A DNA stretch of 64,000 bases from Durusdinium trenchii (GCA_963970005.1 CAXAMN010015335.1:1133568-1197567); one strand, 5' to 3'. Positions 22,101 through 33,217 are shown, counted from the first letter of the stretch. Made by a program: numbers and translations. The notes: generated from the letters alone by a model not told the origin.

Positions 22101-23325
22101 TCAATGGTGCAACAAAAGTCACCACAAGCGGTTGCTTAGGTTATCTTGATGCCACCAGTGCCACCATCATCCAAATTCTCCATTCAGCCCCCGTGCCATC
22201 GATCTCTTACCAACCAAACAAGACGGCCTAACAACCTCAACCCAACGCCCTAACAACCCAACACATGGAGCCCATCGCTAGTAGCTTGGAGGCCGCCAAG
22301 CTAGGGGGAGGCTAGTAGCTGGGCGTGTTTGGGGGCATCGGCACCCGTGGGTCTCAAGGTCCATGTCAGACCTCCGGCCGCTCCAACTGTAGCAGGTCCA
22401 AATCATCCCAACTGTAGCATGTCATGGGTGAAACACCATGTTTCACCAATCATCAATGGAATTGCTTTATAACTTATAACTATATGTAACTATATTTCCA
22501 AAAATGTCAATCCCAAGACTTGGCTTCACCAACGCAGCATCCAAGCGGCTGGATGGCACCTCCTGGGGCCGGCAAACCAGGGTGGACCCCGGTGTTTCCT
22601 CTTCGGGGGTCGTGCTGCAAGAAATGCCGTCGGGAGGGGGACGTCGTGAACTGGAAAACGAAAGAAAGTGGTGATAGGTATTGTATAGGTGGGTTTTTTT
22701 GAATACCCGAATCACCTCTCAAAGGCCATCTATGGAGACCCCCGTTAGAGTCAGAGTCGGGTTCTGGTAGTTGGATTATCGTTGGTGTCTGTTTGACATA
22801 CATGAAGATTGGCCCTGATGGCAAGGTCAACTGCAGCACCATGGAATGTTCACCTGAAAATAGTGATGGACCTCAAGACTTTCAAGCACCTCTTCACGAA
22901 TCCTACATCCTTTTGCCCTACTTCAAAAGAACTTGCCAGAGTGCAGGTTGACATTGATCAGAAAAAAATCAACATATCAAACTATTCAATCTTCACTTTG
23001 CTTTTGACCAAAGCACTTGCATAAATTGCATCCAACTGAATCTGAATTCACCGTTCACCTATTTCTCTCCCACACTCACCAACAACTAAGCTGATGGCCA
23101 GGTTCTACTGCACCAGCTGAGATCTCTGAGATCTTGGACCCAGGTCGGCCGATCTCGGCCGATCTCGCTGGTCGCCCATCCCTCCATCCCTGCGGTGACA
23201 GTCCAAGCATCGGGGCTGCATTTGCGCCAGCAAGCCGGCCATACAGCCACCCTGTGAGAAGCCTAAGACACCATCAAAGGGCCCTTCTTCTTTGAAGACT
23301 TTCCTCAGGACGGACCGGCACCAGT
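19064..23325 (-). CDS. FSH1/OVCA2-type serine hydrolase, multi-exon (N-terminus not found)
   Basis: Six exons join in phase: 23212-23325, 21230-21309, 20863-20925, 20485-20559, 19990-20106 and 19064-19140. The family (alpha/beta hydrolase FSH1) is shown by GPFDGVLGFSQGG with the nucleophile Ser, then VVVSGFYCRD, MPSFHIWG joined to LQDQLVEP (catalytic Asp), and THE joined to GRHHWP (catalytic His). All three triad residues are therefore present. The first four donors are GA, the last two GT, typical of dinoflagellate introns. The N-terminal LHG strand region was not located between 23.3 and 27 kb. Exon 6 extends past the usual FSH1 end, so a C-terminal extension is likely. Expected role: hydrolysis of small esters, substrate unknown. 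Confidence 0.8.
19990..20106 (-). CDS. Serine hydrolase exon 5 (catalytic His)
   Basis: The acceptor is CTTCAGCCAG|GGC and the donor GGGCGCGG|GTCATG. 39 codons start GRHHWPIAQVSQWLADTG, which with the preceding HE reproduces the FSH1 HEGGHxxP motif. It then continues into a helical tail. Confidence 0.8.
20485..20559 (-). CDS. Serine hydrolase exon 4 (catalytic Asp)
   Basis: The acceptor is GATCCCACCAG|GAT and the donor ACTCATGAG|GACCG (GA). 25 codons, beginning DQLVEPWRSRILSETF. The Asp followed by xLVEP is the family's acid residue. Phase 0 at both ends. Confidence 0.8.
20863..20925 (-). CDS. Serine hydrolase exon 3
   Basis: The acceptor is ATGCTGGCAG|GAC and the donor GGCCTCCAG|GACTC (GA). 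21 codons include AGVVQMPSFHIWGLQ, the FSH1 strand leading to the catalytic Asp. Phase 0 at both ends. Confidence 0.75.
21230..21309 (-). CDS. Serine hydrolase exon 2
   Basis: The acceptor is GCCACTGCAG|CGG and the donor AGCCGCCT|GAACG (GA). A GT donor ten bases later (CGACACC|GTGAGG) is an alternative that breaks phase with exon 3. The peptide AGYEVVVSGFYCRDVELCK matches the FSH1 strand after the nucleophile helix. Confidence 0.75.
23212..23325 (-). CDS. Serine hydrolase exon 1 of those found (nucleophile exon)
   Basis: Contains VLRKVFKEEGPFDGVLGFSQ with the GxSxG nucleophile elbow. The start at 23325 (CTGGAG|AC) is provisional because the frame stays open upstream to about 23536. The proposed end is a GA donor (GCAGCCCC|GATGC) leaving one base, which matches the next exon. 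Confidence 0.8.
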
Positions 23326-25084
23326 CTCCAGATCCGGCTGTGCCGTGCAGGTCGAACGAGTCGGCCGAAGCTTTTTTGCGAGCACAGCTGGATCCGGCTG
23401 TGCCGGCACGGACCGTGTCCATGTCCGGACTGGTTCGGAGGAACCGGACTCGTGCTTCACCTGCTTCGCCCCCCTTTGTGCTCACAGAAAGCCACTTTTC
23501 AATCTGGTAGTAACTACCTGCTACCCTTGGGTCCAAATGGATCAGGGTGAACCCAATGGATGGTCGTTCACGAGTTCGCGACGAGTGGCTCCAAATACTC
23601 CAAGCTTTGGTCGAAGCCGACCTGGAACGATAGGGATGGAGGGGGATAGGGATGGATAGGGGGACAGACCTGGGACTTGGAGACCAAACCTTGCAAAGCT
23701 AGGGGGGGCCCTGGATTCATAATGATTCATATACCTTTGTTGTACTTGCAACTAACTTGCAACTGACTGATTTCTATGGGGTCTAGGGTCAAATTCCTAA
23801 TGAAATGGACTCTAGGAAGTGGCTTACAATGGCTCAATGGCTAAGCACCAAGTGCACCCTCTTGAACCTAAAACTTCTGGGCAGGTTCTGCATGGCAATC
23901 ACCTTGGAACCTTCTTGTTAGGCCGGGCACATGCGTGCCTTCTACGGGCGACGTGAGTAAACTTCAAGTTGGCCCCGGTTGGGTGAACCTTTGAGCACCC
24001 TCAACGCAAGCCAACATGCATAAGTGACGTAGTCTGTAGTCAACAACATGTTCATTCAGTAGAAGCATTGTTCCCTCTTCCAAGTATCTGCCAGGAGTTT
24101 GGCAGGTCTTCCCTCGCCTTTGGGGGCCCTTTTTAATGCGACCTAGGAAGCATAGCGCATGGTCGCCGGATCATCGGTGGAATTCCTGGCGATCGAGCCC
24201 TCATGGCGATCCAGCAGTGTCCAACGACCTTGTGACCTGGGCTAATGGTTTGAGAAACCCCCATACAAAGCGGTTTTACACTCCAAATGGCGGGGTTCAT
24301 TCATCAACAGTCTACCTTAGGTTTGACCATCGGCTTGACCACAAACTGAAAATGATCTGGCCTGGCTGCAGGACGTCTTTTCCACGTCAAGTCCGACGGA
24401 CAAACTGATGGGTCATTCCGATTCATTCCCCCCACCCGTTCCTGGCAAGAGACCCCAAACAGTGTATCATGGTGTATCTAAAGGTCTAACCCTTAAGAAC
24501 CCCTAATGTAGACTCTTGATTCATAAAGCACCCAATTGAAATGGACCATCCTCTTCAAGCGGGGGGTTTATGGTCCTCAAGAGTACGGCGGACTGGGGAC
24601 GGGACATCGATCTATATCCCAGCAAGTCCGGACGGATTAAACTGGTGCGTTGACCCACTGGGTAGGACGTAGATGATCTTGGTATATGTTTGGTGATATT
24701 TATAGACTACAAACATGCAGTCTAGACTACAGTGCCTGGACTCTCAAGTAGTGCGATAGAAAGCATGACCAAACCCCTTGGCTGAAGTTCTCGCTTTCAA
24801 CATGTTGGCCACCTCTTGGGCTCCCCTGTACGTATGTAAAGAGGGAAGGTGAGTCATGTTGTGTTCGAAAACCTGTCCACCCAGCCAGAGCCAGCTCCCC
24901 TTGTGCGAGGAAGCTCCCATAGTAGGAACCCCCCCAAATCCCCAAAGCAGGAACGGCTTCTCTTTGAAGCCTCAACATGAGGACCTTTTGTCCTTCCCTC
25001 CAGTGGCGTCTGGCTGGGCCCTTCCCGTCACCAACCCGTTCTTCGGCACCACCCGAGCTCCGTTCTTCGCTCGCCGAGGCACCA
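23326..25084. other. Non-coding or unresolved stretch
   Basis: The minus-strand frame of the hydrolase exon stays open to about 23536 across two near-repeats of GGATCCGGCTGTGCCG, so the true exon start may lie here. Beyond that I see only a purine-rich run near 23630 and no recognisable exon, including no FSH1 N-terminus. Confidence 0.3.
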
Positions 25085-25243
25085 CCAGGTGCGATTCCGG
25101 GCGGCCACGCCCAAATGAGCCGACTGCTCCTCCGCCTCAGCGTCCGTTCGGGTCGGACGGTCCGGTGCAGCGGACGTCTCTGGGGGTGGCTCCGGGTGCG
25201 CTTGGAGTTCTGCTTGGTCTTGGTAGGTTGGTGGTTCTGGCGC
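25085..25243 (-). CDS. Candidate exon encoding a Pro/Glu-rich linker
   Basis: The minus frame reads through PEPPTYQDQAELQAHPEPPP and then an acidic EAEEQSAHLG segment, a composition typical of disordered linkers. The acceptor near 25243 (ACTTCCGCAG) is plausible. A 180-aa plus-strand ORF overlaps; strand is assigned from the neighbours. Confidence 0.35.
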
Positions 25244-25691
25244 TAATGCTGCGGAAGTACAGCTTTCTGCGTGCGTGTTGCTTGGCATCTATGTCTATAT
25301 CTATATACCCTCTGCAAGACAGCTCTTCAAAACGGCCTCGCCCATGGGCGTGTAGGCATGGGGAGCTTCAACGAAATGCAGCTGGGCAATGTCCTTAGCG
25401 TGACCACGTCGGGATACGACCACGTCGGGGCAGGAAACGGGCGACCCCTGCAAACGGACCACATGGCCTGATTGATGTTCAGTTCGGGAGAAGGATGATC
25501 CTACCTCTCTAATCTTGCCTGCTCACTGTCCACATCCAGCGACCATAAAAACTTCATCCAGCTCCAAACGGCACCCGAAACAGCAACCCAAAACGTGACA
25601 TCTCACTCAACCTGGGCCCGGCCGTGAATATAGTTTACTATCAGGTTCCTCAGCATGTTCCAGGTTGACCAACCTCGCCCAGCCCAAAATC

Positions 25692-25745
25692 CCGGTTTCG
25701 CGCCAAGCTTCAGCCAGCGGTTGAAAAGCAGTTCGCGTTCGTTTC
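25692..25745 (-). CDS. Candidate exon, family unknown
   Basis: The acceptor is TGCCAAACAG|GAA and the donor AAACCGG|GATTTT (GA). The 17-codon peptide NERELLFNRWLKLGAKP is strongly protein-like. Family not recognised. Confidence 0.4.
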
Positions 25746-26449
25746 CTGTTTGGCACCCCGCCCAGCGGCCGTTGGGTGTGCCAGGGTGTTTAGGAAAAGC
25801 ACTGTGAGGGCATCCTCCTGAGATTATGTGTTTGAGCACAGCCTTTCAAGCAAATTGACTCCAACCTTGCCGTCTGCCTTACGGCCAAAATCACCAGCGA
25901 GGTCTTTTCGACTTACGCGTGTTGGCCCAAATAAACATGTGCCAAACAAAACATGTCCAGTTAATCTCCCTCCATGAAACCTCCTTGTAAGCCGTTGATG
26001 GAAGAAAAGCACCCGCCCCACCACCACTGGCCCGTACTTGTTTTTTTCCCGTCCGGTGCCAGGTGACCCTCTCCGAGTTTTTGGTATTTAGGCATTCAAA
26101 TCAGTCCGAGTAGCTTGAAATCTTGTGGATTCTGCCGATTGCTGTGCAACCTGACGAGGAACTAAAGACTCGCAAATTCTCCATGACCAAAGCCAAATAG
26201 GATGTGACCTTCACAAAATTAATGATTATACATGTCAGGATCATGTGAAAAGGCTGTACAGCCCTTAGTGCTTCGTGTGGTTTCAAAAAAACACCGGTGA
26301 CCGCACGCGGAGTTTGCCTAACCATTCTGTTGAAGTTGAAGCATTGTCGTTCCTCTGAAGTTCTGAGGGCGGGCATTGGATCAACAAAAACGCACTCTTT
26401 GTGGCTGGTGGTTTGGAGAGGCTTGTGTCCTGTGCCACCTCCAACAACT

Positions 26450-26655
26450 GCCTAGCAGCACAAGGATCCGGCACTTCGCTACATGCCCACGTTCTGGCCC
26501 GAGCTGAACCGGGCCCTCTGCAGCGTCCGGCAGTGGTGGTTTGTTGAATTTGGGGCGCACGGACATGGCCCAGGATGGAAGCTTCTTGGAATGCAACCAG
26601 CGCAGCCTCAGAATTTGCTGCAAAGGTTTGCGATTGTTGGGGGTCTCCTGTGGCA
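26450..26655 (-). CDS. Candidate coding segment, frame uncertain
   Basis: Two minus frames are open over about 200 nt. One contains NSEAALVAFQEASILGHV, the other NRKPLQQILRLRWLHSKK. An acceptor-like CTGCCACAG|GAG lies at the upstream end. Family and exact exon limits are not resolved. Confidence 0.3.
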
Positions 26656-26937
26656 GTATTTGGCATAGAGTCACCAAGGCTGTATTCCAAATGGGTCTCT
26701 GCGGGGGAATCTGGACCATGGACGGTAGTGCTTGCAGGAGCTCAGCTGGTAGATTACCAGCTCCCCCGGCCAGCAAAAGCAAAAGCATCCCATCAGTTGA
26801 CAATATTCATCAAGCCTAAGGCCTAAGGGAACAGAAAAAGCAAAAAACAATTATGAACTGAAGGTGTTTGTCTTGTCAACGGGCACTGGGTTCAATGCAC
26901 AAAACACTTACAGTATTTACAGTGGCTACAAAACACT

Positions 26938-27046
26938 TTACAGTGGTTGCAGAGTAGATGGCACTGGCACCCCAAGATGTCCCTTTATATAGGGTCCATA
27001 TAGACTACCGAACTTGGGGTCTGCATGCCATCTATATGTACTGTAT
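26938..27046. mobile_element. MITE-like element, family B (109 bp)
   Basis: Left end TTACAGTGGTTGCAGAGTAG followed by ATGGCACTGGCACCCC; right end CTTGGGG ... TGCCATCTATATGTACTGTA. The length matches the copy at 9459. Confidence 0.7.
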
Positions 27047-27217
27047 ATATAAATTGTTTCTGAACATGTAGCCCCACCCGCAAAACGAGCATGTACGCCT
27101 CCGTGTCAAGGAACAACGCACGCCCCCTGATGCGGAACACGCGCAAAGCTCCATGTGTTAAAGAAATGGAGCCTTGCAAGACCACATTCCTCCACAAGTT
27201 GAAGCCCAAACAAGCTA

Positions 27218-27308
27218 TGTATGGAATAGTTACCTGCATTAGGGTCATGAACGGGATACATGTATATTGTATATATATATATATCTGTGTGTGTAACTAT
27301 TCCATACA
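27218..27308. mobile_element. Hairpin element with perfect 16-bp inverted ends
   Basis: TGTATGGAATAGTTAC at 27218-27233 and its exact complement at 27293-27308 flank an AT/GT-rich centre. 91 bp in total. Confidence 0.65.
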
Positions 27309-27792
27309 ATGATGGATATCAGGATATCCGTTGGTCCGGGAAGGTTCCAAGGATGGCTCCAGTCTCATAAGCCGAATCAACCCCAAAGCATGGAATCTGC
27401 AAATATTTTGTACTTACTCCTTGCCCACCAAAGCCCTACATAGAATACCAACGGTTCTTGGTACGCCACGTGCCACCGCATGCGGTGAGGAACCTTGTAG
27501 AGGAATCTCTCGTAGAAATAGATCGTCAACAAACATGTCGGTTGAAGTTATGCACCCATCATGGCTTGCACAGCATTGCGCAAAGTTCAATGACTCTATG
27601 AATGAACCTGCCAAGTGTCCAGTGAGCACTCTGAAATTTGATTGATAGGACAACTGCAAAAACTAAGGTTTTTTAGCACAATAAACCCACATTTGCACAA
27701 TATGTTTAGCAACGCTTAAAATTTATGTTCAGTGTCTACAGTACAGCATACTGCAATTCCTCCCTTTATCACCGAACCTTCTAATACCCAGA

Positions 27793-27869
27793 TCTTCCAA
27801 CTATGCCAAATTTCTGCCTGTTCGTCCATAAAACCAGCCCAAAGGCATACATTTGGCATAGTTGGAAGA
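27793..27869. mobile_element. Hairpin element with perfect 19-bp inverted ends
   Basis: TCTTCCAACTATGCCAAAT at 27793-27811 and its exact complement at 27851-27869. 77 bp in total; short spacer without coding potential. Confidence 0.7.
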
Positions 27870-28910
27870 ACTATATATTGCCAATTATGGTCGGTTTACA
27901 TAATTCGTTGAACCCTCGTTGATCCGCGAGGCTCGGCTGCAGTGCTCTCACGCCCCAGCAGCTCGTTCCGATGTGGAAAGCCTTGGAGCTGAACCCCCGG
28001 GTCTGGGGTGCGCCTGGGAGGTTCCTCGGTGTTTCCGAAAAGAAGTCTATAGGTTTTACCTCACCTGGTGAACCGAGGCTTTACCGGGGATTCTGGCCAG
28101 TCTGGTTGAGTGGGGAGTCAACCACAGCCTACAGAACCTATATACAGCCGATCCAACTAGTTGATCCAAGGACTGGGTCGGGGATGAGAGGTGCAGCAGC
28201 TGTAGCAGGTGATCCAATGACCGGTGGTGCCGTCTAGTTCCTACTCCCGCCAGCAGTCCGTTTCGGTGGGTCAAAACAATGAAGGTCCCTTGGGAAGCCT
28301 TGAAAGTGAGGTTAAGGTCTCAAGATGGGCCTCAAAACCACTGGTTGTCACAAGGATGCAGCGGAATACACATCGGTTTGCACCAAATGTGCACACGACG
28401 CGATCGAGCATTGTATTGGAGCGAAAAGTTTTAGAACTTTTGCCAACAAACGTTAGAAACACACCAGTTTGAACCTTCTGGACTTCTGTACGGCTGCCTG
28501 CCCAGCTCCTTCTCGCACGTGCACACCTCAACACTGTCTCCAAATGATTGGCTGGATCCAAGCTAACCCCAACCCACCTTATTGAATGACTCTCTCACAG
28601 TCCCTCAGTTTCCCTGGAACATGCTAAATGGTTCTTAAGCAATCTCCATGTGTTCTTGCTGAGTGGGGTGCCCCCAACCAATTCACCACTCGGTCACCGG
28701 TGACCGATGTCTGGCTCCCACCGAGGTCGGCGAGGCACGGCCAAACTGCCGCAGCACCGTGGCATGGTGGCGCGCTTCCACCTGCATGGACCTTGGGAGG
28801 TGGCGAGACGTGAGCGAACCGTCAACCTGAAGTGGCACCACCGAAATGAAACAGGCTTTTATAGGATTTAGCTTCCATAAACATCGATTTAATCCTAGAA
28901 ACGTCTCCTA
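27870..28910. other. No recognisable gene
   Basis: Only short ORFs on either strand. GC-rich patches near 28150-28230 and 28660-28800 do not give a convincing exon. Confidence 0.35.
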
Positions 28911-29004
28911 AACATCGGAAACCAAATGAAACAGTGGGCTTGAATATTGCAGTCCTGCCACAGATTCGCCTGTCTGCCGTGATTCCCTGCACAGAACGCG
29001 GCGT
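28911..29004 (-). CDS. DUF924 terminal exon, or frameshifted continuation
   Basis: After CGCTTTCAG, the frame reads RRVLCRESRQTGE, matching the RNxxLGRxSTxEE tail of DUF924, and runs to a TAG at about 28911. The 36 nt just before encode ARLKSLGRF in another frame, resembling the first half of the same motif. Confidence 0.5.
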
Positions 29005-32000
29005 CTGAAAGCGGCCCAGGGACTTCAAGCGTGCTCCAATGTTGGATTCCACTTTGGTGCTCAAGCGCAACAATCCCAAGCAAGACTCCTTGCGTCGGCA
29101 CACCACCACCTTCCTTGGGCTAGAGTTGACCGGGGATCCAGTCAACAGGACCTCATGATTTGCAGTCAACAGGACCTCCATGGCTACTCCAGCTTCAGCA
29201 GTGGGGCTTGCACTGCACCAGGTGGAGAGGGGATCACTTCCGTTTCTTGTCAAGGAAGCCGGGCCAAACGGCCAGTCTACCCTCCATCTCTGTCTCCTCC
29301 ACCGTCTGGACGTCCTCTGAGTGCATCATGGCAACATAGCAGAACGTTTCGAAAGGCCACGGCAAATCTCCTTTCAAGGCTTCCCGCGCCATCTCCTCGG
29401 GGAGCAGGGCGATTGTTTGCCGGGGGCCAGGGGTGAGAAAGGCAGGGTGCACCATGGTGCACCATATCATACAGCAAACCATCCATGGGACTGAAAATGG
29501 TTACCTGCATGGATGGGTCATGTTCATCCAGTATAACTCAACTGTATAAATTAATGTATGCAACATGTAAAAAACGCTTCCAGTCCCACATATTGTCTGG
29601 GTATACGGGACGAACGGGACCAGTGAGTCAAGAACAGTACGATGCCCAAAACTCCATGAGTCGCTGAAAATTGCTTGAGAAAGGGAACATCTCTCAAACA
29701 TGACCCATGGACTGGCATCATACGGACCTTCATTGGGTGGTTGACCTGGGGTCACTGTAGGCAAATATACCGGGACACCGACATATGAAAAGGTCGATCG
29801 AGCGAGGTCGACTGAAAACCACTCGGCTCCCCACTCGGCTCACCCGATGGGGCATCGATGGGCGGTCGTTCGCTTGGAACGGATTGCCATCGGCCCGTTG
29901 CTTCACTTATGGCCTCCCCCCCTCGCACCCCTGGCGAGCTAAGGCGTCGAGAGCTAAGGCATCGTAGTGGAACATCTCGGCCGTGCCGCGGAAGGCGTTG
30001 CGGGGGAACCTCGGCCGACACGGTGAACTGGGGGGCGGTTTTTGGGGCGGTTCACTGCCCACACGGCCGGCTCACTGAACATGAGACCGCAAGTTGGGTC
30101 TTTTTATACTTTTGTGTTTTGCTTATAAGCACGTGGCATGTCCAGTGTTGTCTTTATTCTTTCGGATCTTTGGGATGTGATTTTTGAATGGGAACACATC
30201 CCAAAAGGACATGGGTCGAACAAAGGCCGCCCGAATCGCGCTGGGCGGAGTCCAAAGAAGCCCCAAGCGAGCTTCTGAAGCTCGAAGAAAAACTACCTGT
30301 TGTGAGCTCTGGGCTAGGTAGCACTCCTGCATCCAAAGAACAGCAACTTGGATTTAAGGAACCGGGAAAATTCCCCATGCCGCATGCCAGGAAATCCCAT
30401 GCCAGGAAATTCACCCATAAATTTGAACATCAAAAAGTACAATAAGCAAAACTCAGGAGAGGAAGAGCCACTGAGGGCGCGTCACTGCAATCCTTTTGTG
30501 GAGTCACTGCAATCCAGCGAGAAAGGGATAATCTCCTGTTTGTTGTGAATATATGGAAGATGTCCAACCAACCTGATTCATTCAATGAGGTCCGCCGCCA
30601 CTGCACCTGGATACCCTATGACACTAATCTACACAGATATAACTATATAATCTAATGAACTATAATGGCTAATAGTCTTCAGTGAGTTTGGAGTGAGCGT
30701 GCATTAATGGTTTTCTTCAGCTCGCATTTTCCAATGGCTTTGGGGATCTTTGGGGTGTTGCTGATCAAGCCAACTGCCACTCCAGCACAGCCGACAGCGA
30801 GTGGAACATCACTGAATCTCCAGCTACAAGGACCTTCTTAGTGAACTTTTGAGATCCCTGAATGAGGCCACGAAGGCTTTGAAAAGGGCGCGAAGGCTTC
30901 CCATTATGAGGAGGTCACTTGGAAGATTGCGGCAGCTGATTTTACATCCTTTGCCGTCCCAGTGACTGATCCAAAAGCAACACCAGAGCGCAACAGCCCT
31001 CAGGGCTCTGCTGCCAGGAACGTAGAGATGGAGGTAGGCCATGTCCTTGACATGGGAGTGGCAGCATGCCTAGAGACCTGGAGGCCATCTGATCTGTGGT
31101 TTGGTCAATGCAAACTGCATTTGGCGTAGTTCTTCAAGTATCTTCAAGTAGGGTAAACTCCTGAATGGTCGACGTTCTTCTAGCGTTCTGCCTATGTTTT
31201 GATGGGCCGGCGCAGGCCATGTTGGTTTGTGGTTGCTCCCAAGTTGTTGTTCGCGTGGTTTCCTCATTTGTGGACTTGAATTGATGTGCACAACAAGTGC
31301 ACAACAAGTGCAACAATTCACACCAAGTGTTGCTCTGAAACACTCAGAACCCCCCGTCCAGCGGCAGTTGTTGCAAGAAGTTTCATAGCTGCAACACCCT
31401 GGAAGTTCCATGTTGAAATCGCTCCTAGATACATCTCCTCACACCCTCCCGTGGCGTCTGCGCTCGTCGAAACCCAGGGCTCGGCAGCTGCGAAGGAGCT
31501 CCCCGTAGCGCTGCTGGATCCGGGCATCGGTGCCTGGCTCCGGAGCTCGGGGTTTGTTCGGTGAAACGGTCTCCATCTGTCTCCCTTCGGTACCAAAAAG
31601 GGATGCATCTTTGGATCTCCAAGACATAGGGTGACGTCAGAGTGAGATTGGTTCGGAGCTGCGGAGCTGGGATCTCTCGACCTGTCCTGACCTTGGGGTT
31701 TAGTCTTCTTGATCCTCAAGGCTGGCAAACATGGAAGAGAACCCCTAGATGCCCCACTCCGACTTGCTAACAGCACATGGAACTTGAAATCAAAAATATG
31801 AATCCTCTTCCAAAAGACCATGCCTTCCGCTTCCATGTGATGCAATCGTGAAGGTCGTGTACAGTAGCAAGACCAGTGGATCAACTGGGCTCAGGGGAAG
31901 GAAATGCTGGCACGCCGTTTCCGCATGTTTCCGCAGGACCCTTACGTGTAGGTAAACAGTTGTGGTTTGACTCCCCGAAGCTCATGGATGGTCATGGTGA

Positions 32001-32413
32001 ACTCGCAGCTTGCTGCCTTCCTTTTGAAACACCACTTGTCCGTCTTGGTCAATGCTTCAGCCTGTGCTTCACAGGTCTAGTCTCAAGTCTGTGATTGCCT
32101 GACTCCCGAGCCAATCCCTGGACTCCACGGAACGACCTCCACGGAACGAACCACGAGAAACCCCACTGGTCCTGCATAGGAAAAGATGAAAGTCAATGAC
32201 CATGGCTTAAACATGCTTAAACTATATAGCTAATTAGGATCAGATCCCAACCGTGTCCCTCCCAATAGTTCCCTTGTTCTTGCAACAGATCTTTCCGTGC
32301 GGCTCTTTCCCAGCGCCCGTCCACCTGCTTGACCGTCCAAGGGCATCTCTGGATCAATCCCGCGCCACCAAAGCCCGCCACGGAATTTGTAAGGCTCGGA
32401 GCCAAACCAGTAC
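28911..32413 (-). CDS. DUF924 family protein, multi-exon, possible frameshift near the 3' end
   Basis: Exons 32325-32413, 31445-31533, 30967-31010, 29925-30009 and 29281-29395 join in phase, followed by 28911-29004. The DUF924 hallmarks appear in family order: YWFGSEPY and LWWRG, then DARIQQRYGELL, ALVLLLDQ joined exactly across an intron to FPRNAFRGTAE, then FCYVAMMHSEDV, and finally RRVLCRES. The LDQ/FPRN junction regenerates a Gln codon (CA|G), strong support for the splice model. The function of DUF924 is unknown; it is common in bacteria and also found in algae. The terminal FGRFPxRN motif is split: SLGRF lies in a different frame immediately before RRVLCRES, so either an intron is missed or an indel has broken the gene. 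N-terminal exons before the WFG motif were not identified. Confidence 0.8.
29281..29395 (-). CDS. DUF924 exon 5 (HSED)
   Basis: The acceptor is TGCTCCCCGAG|GAG and the donor GATGGAGG|GTAGAC. Contains LPWPFETFCYVAMMHSEDV, the DUF924 FxYxPxxHSE motif. Confidence 0.8.
29704..29774. mobile_element. Family A foldback element, decayed copy
   Basis: Contains CCATGGACTGGCAT ... GGTGGTTGACCTGGGGTCA followed by CTGTAGGCAAATATA, matching the interior and right arm of the 54656 copy. Confidence 0.5.
29925..30009 (-). CDS. DUF924 exon 4 (FPRN)
   Basis: The acceptor is GTCGGCCGAG|GTTCC. The peptide FPRNAFRGTAEMFHYDALAL is diagnostic. The proposed donor is GA (CAGGGGTGC|GAGGG), which keeps phase; a GT donor three bases upstream would not. 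Confidence 0.8.
30967..31010 (-). CDS. DUF924 exon 3 (LLLDQ), 44 nt
   Basis: The acceptor is CGTTCCTGGCAG|CAG and the donor TTTTGGATCA|GTCACT. The peptide QSPEGCCALVLLLD plus part of Gln. A downstream acceptor (CCCTGAG|GGC) would make it only 32 nt. Confidence 0.75.
31445..31533 (-). CDS. DUF924 exon 2
   Basis: The acceptor is CCGGAGCCAG|GCACC and the donor CACGGGAGG|GTGTGA. The peptide TDARIQQRYGELLRSCRALG matches the DUF924 helix with D..I...FG. Phase agrees on both sides. Confidence 0.75.
32325..32413 (-). CDS. DUF924 exon with the WFG / WW motifs
   Basis: The acceptor is TTGGGTCAG|GTAC and the donor GTCAAGCAG|GTGGAC. The peptide YWFGSEPYKFRGGLWWRG matches the DUF924 start. The exon ends with one base of a codon, completed by the next exon. 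Confidence 0.8.
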
Positions 32414-33138
32414 CTGACCCAAATCCCCAGTGGATCCACATACCCAGACCTACCTTGGGCGGGCGGGACCCTGGACACACCCGATGTAACAAATGTAGGA
32501 GATGACTCAGCGGTCAATTGGGGAATGTCTGAACTATGGATACACATAGCTGAGAGATTGGAAACACTTTGATGTAGTCAGGAGGGTCCAAACACCTTGT
32601 ACCTGACCGAGGGGACCCCAAAGCATCACATGGGACTCAAAATACTTAAAGTCAACATGGACCACTGACTCAACAAGCTACCGCCAAACACTTTTGGTGG
32701 GTTCCAAGATATTTCTCCACAATCTGGACGATGAACCTGTCATTTCTTCACCTGCTGGCTTGTAAGAACACATCTTTTGGGAAAACCAGTCTTCTTGGTG
32801 TGCAAAGGCTTTCCACAAACCTGGATGATCTTTTTGAGAACACCCACCTGGCATGAACATTGATACTGATGAACAAAACAACACACACACACACACATAT
32901 ATATATATAGCTGAACAAAATCAAGTGACCTGAGTGACCGGACCACCAATTACCCGAAGTACGGGCTTTCTGATACAAACAGGGGGTGTGAAGACTGTCT
33001 TTTGATCCCATTGAATGAGCTGTTTGATCCCTTTGAGTGAGCTTACACGTGTTTTTGTTGGTCTGACACGCCATCCACATGGCCCCCAATGTCGCTACAT
33101 CACGTCGATCTGCGCCAGGCCACGTGAGGATCTGCTGG

Positions 33139-33217
33139 GGCGTCACCGGTGGCGCCGTGGTGCGACAAAACCACTCGGAGAACTTGGCCAAGAACCAGCA
33201 GCTGGGCGCCGGCGCAC
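33139..33217 (-). CDS. Candidate exon, possibly upstream part of the DUF924 gene
   Basis: The acceptor is TTTATACTCCGAG|GTGCG, with a GT or GG donor near 33139. Two frames are open; AQLLVLGQVLRVVLSHHGA looks helical. It is about 0.7 kb upstream of the first DUF924 exon on the same strand. Confidence 0.35.

Noticed and set aside
22281-22303. TAGCTTGG ... CCAAGCTA stem
   Set aside because: 8-bp stem only, no second copy seen; likely chance.
24856-25398. 180-aa plus-strand ORF
   Set aside because: Low-complexity Pro/Arg composition and overlap with a minus-strand Pro/Glu-rich exon candidate; no motif.
26745-26763. AGCTGGTAGATTACCAGCT palindrome
   Set aside because: A 19-nt palindrome without a family or a neighbouring element; insufficient to call a site.
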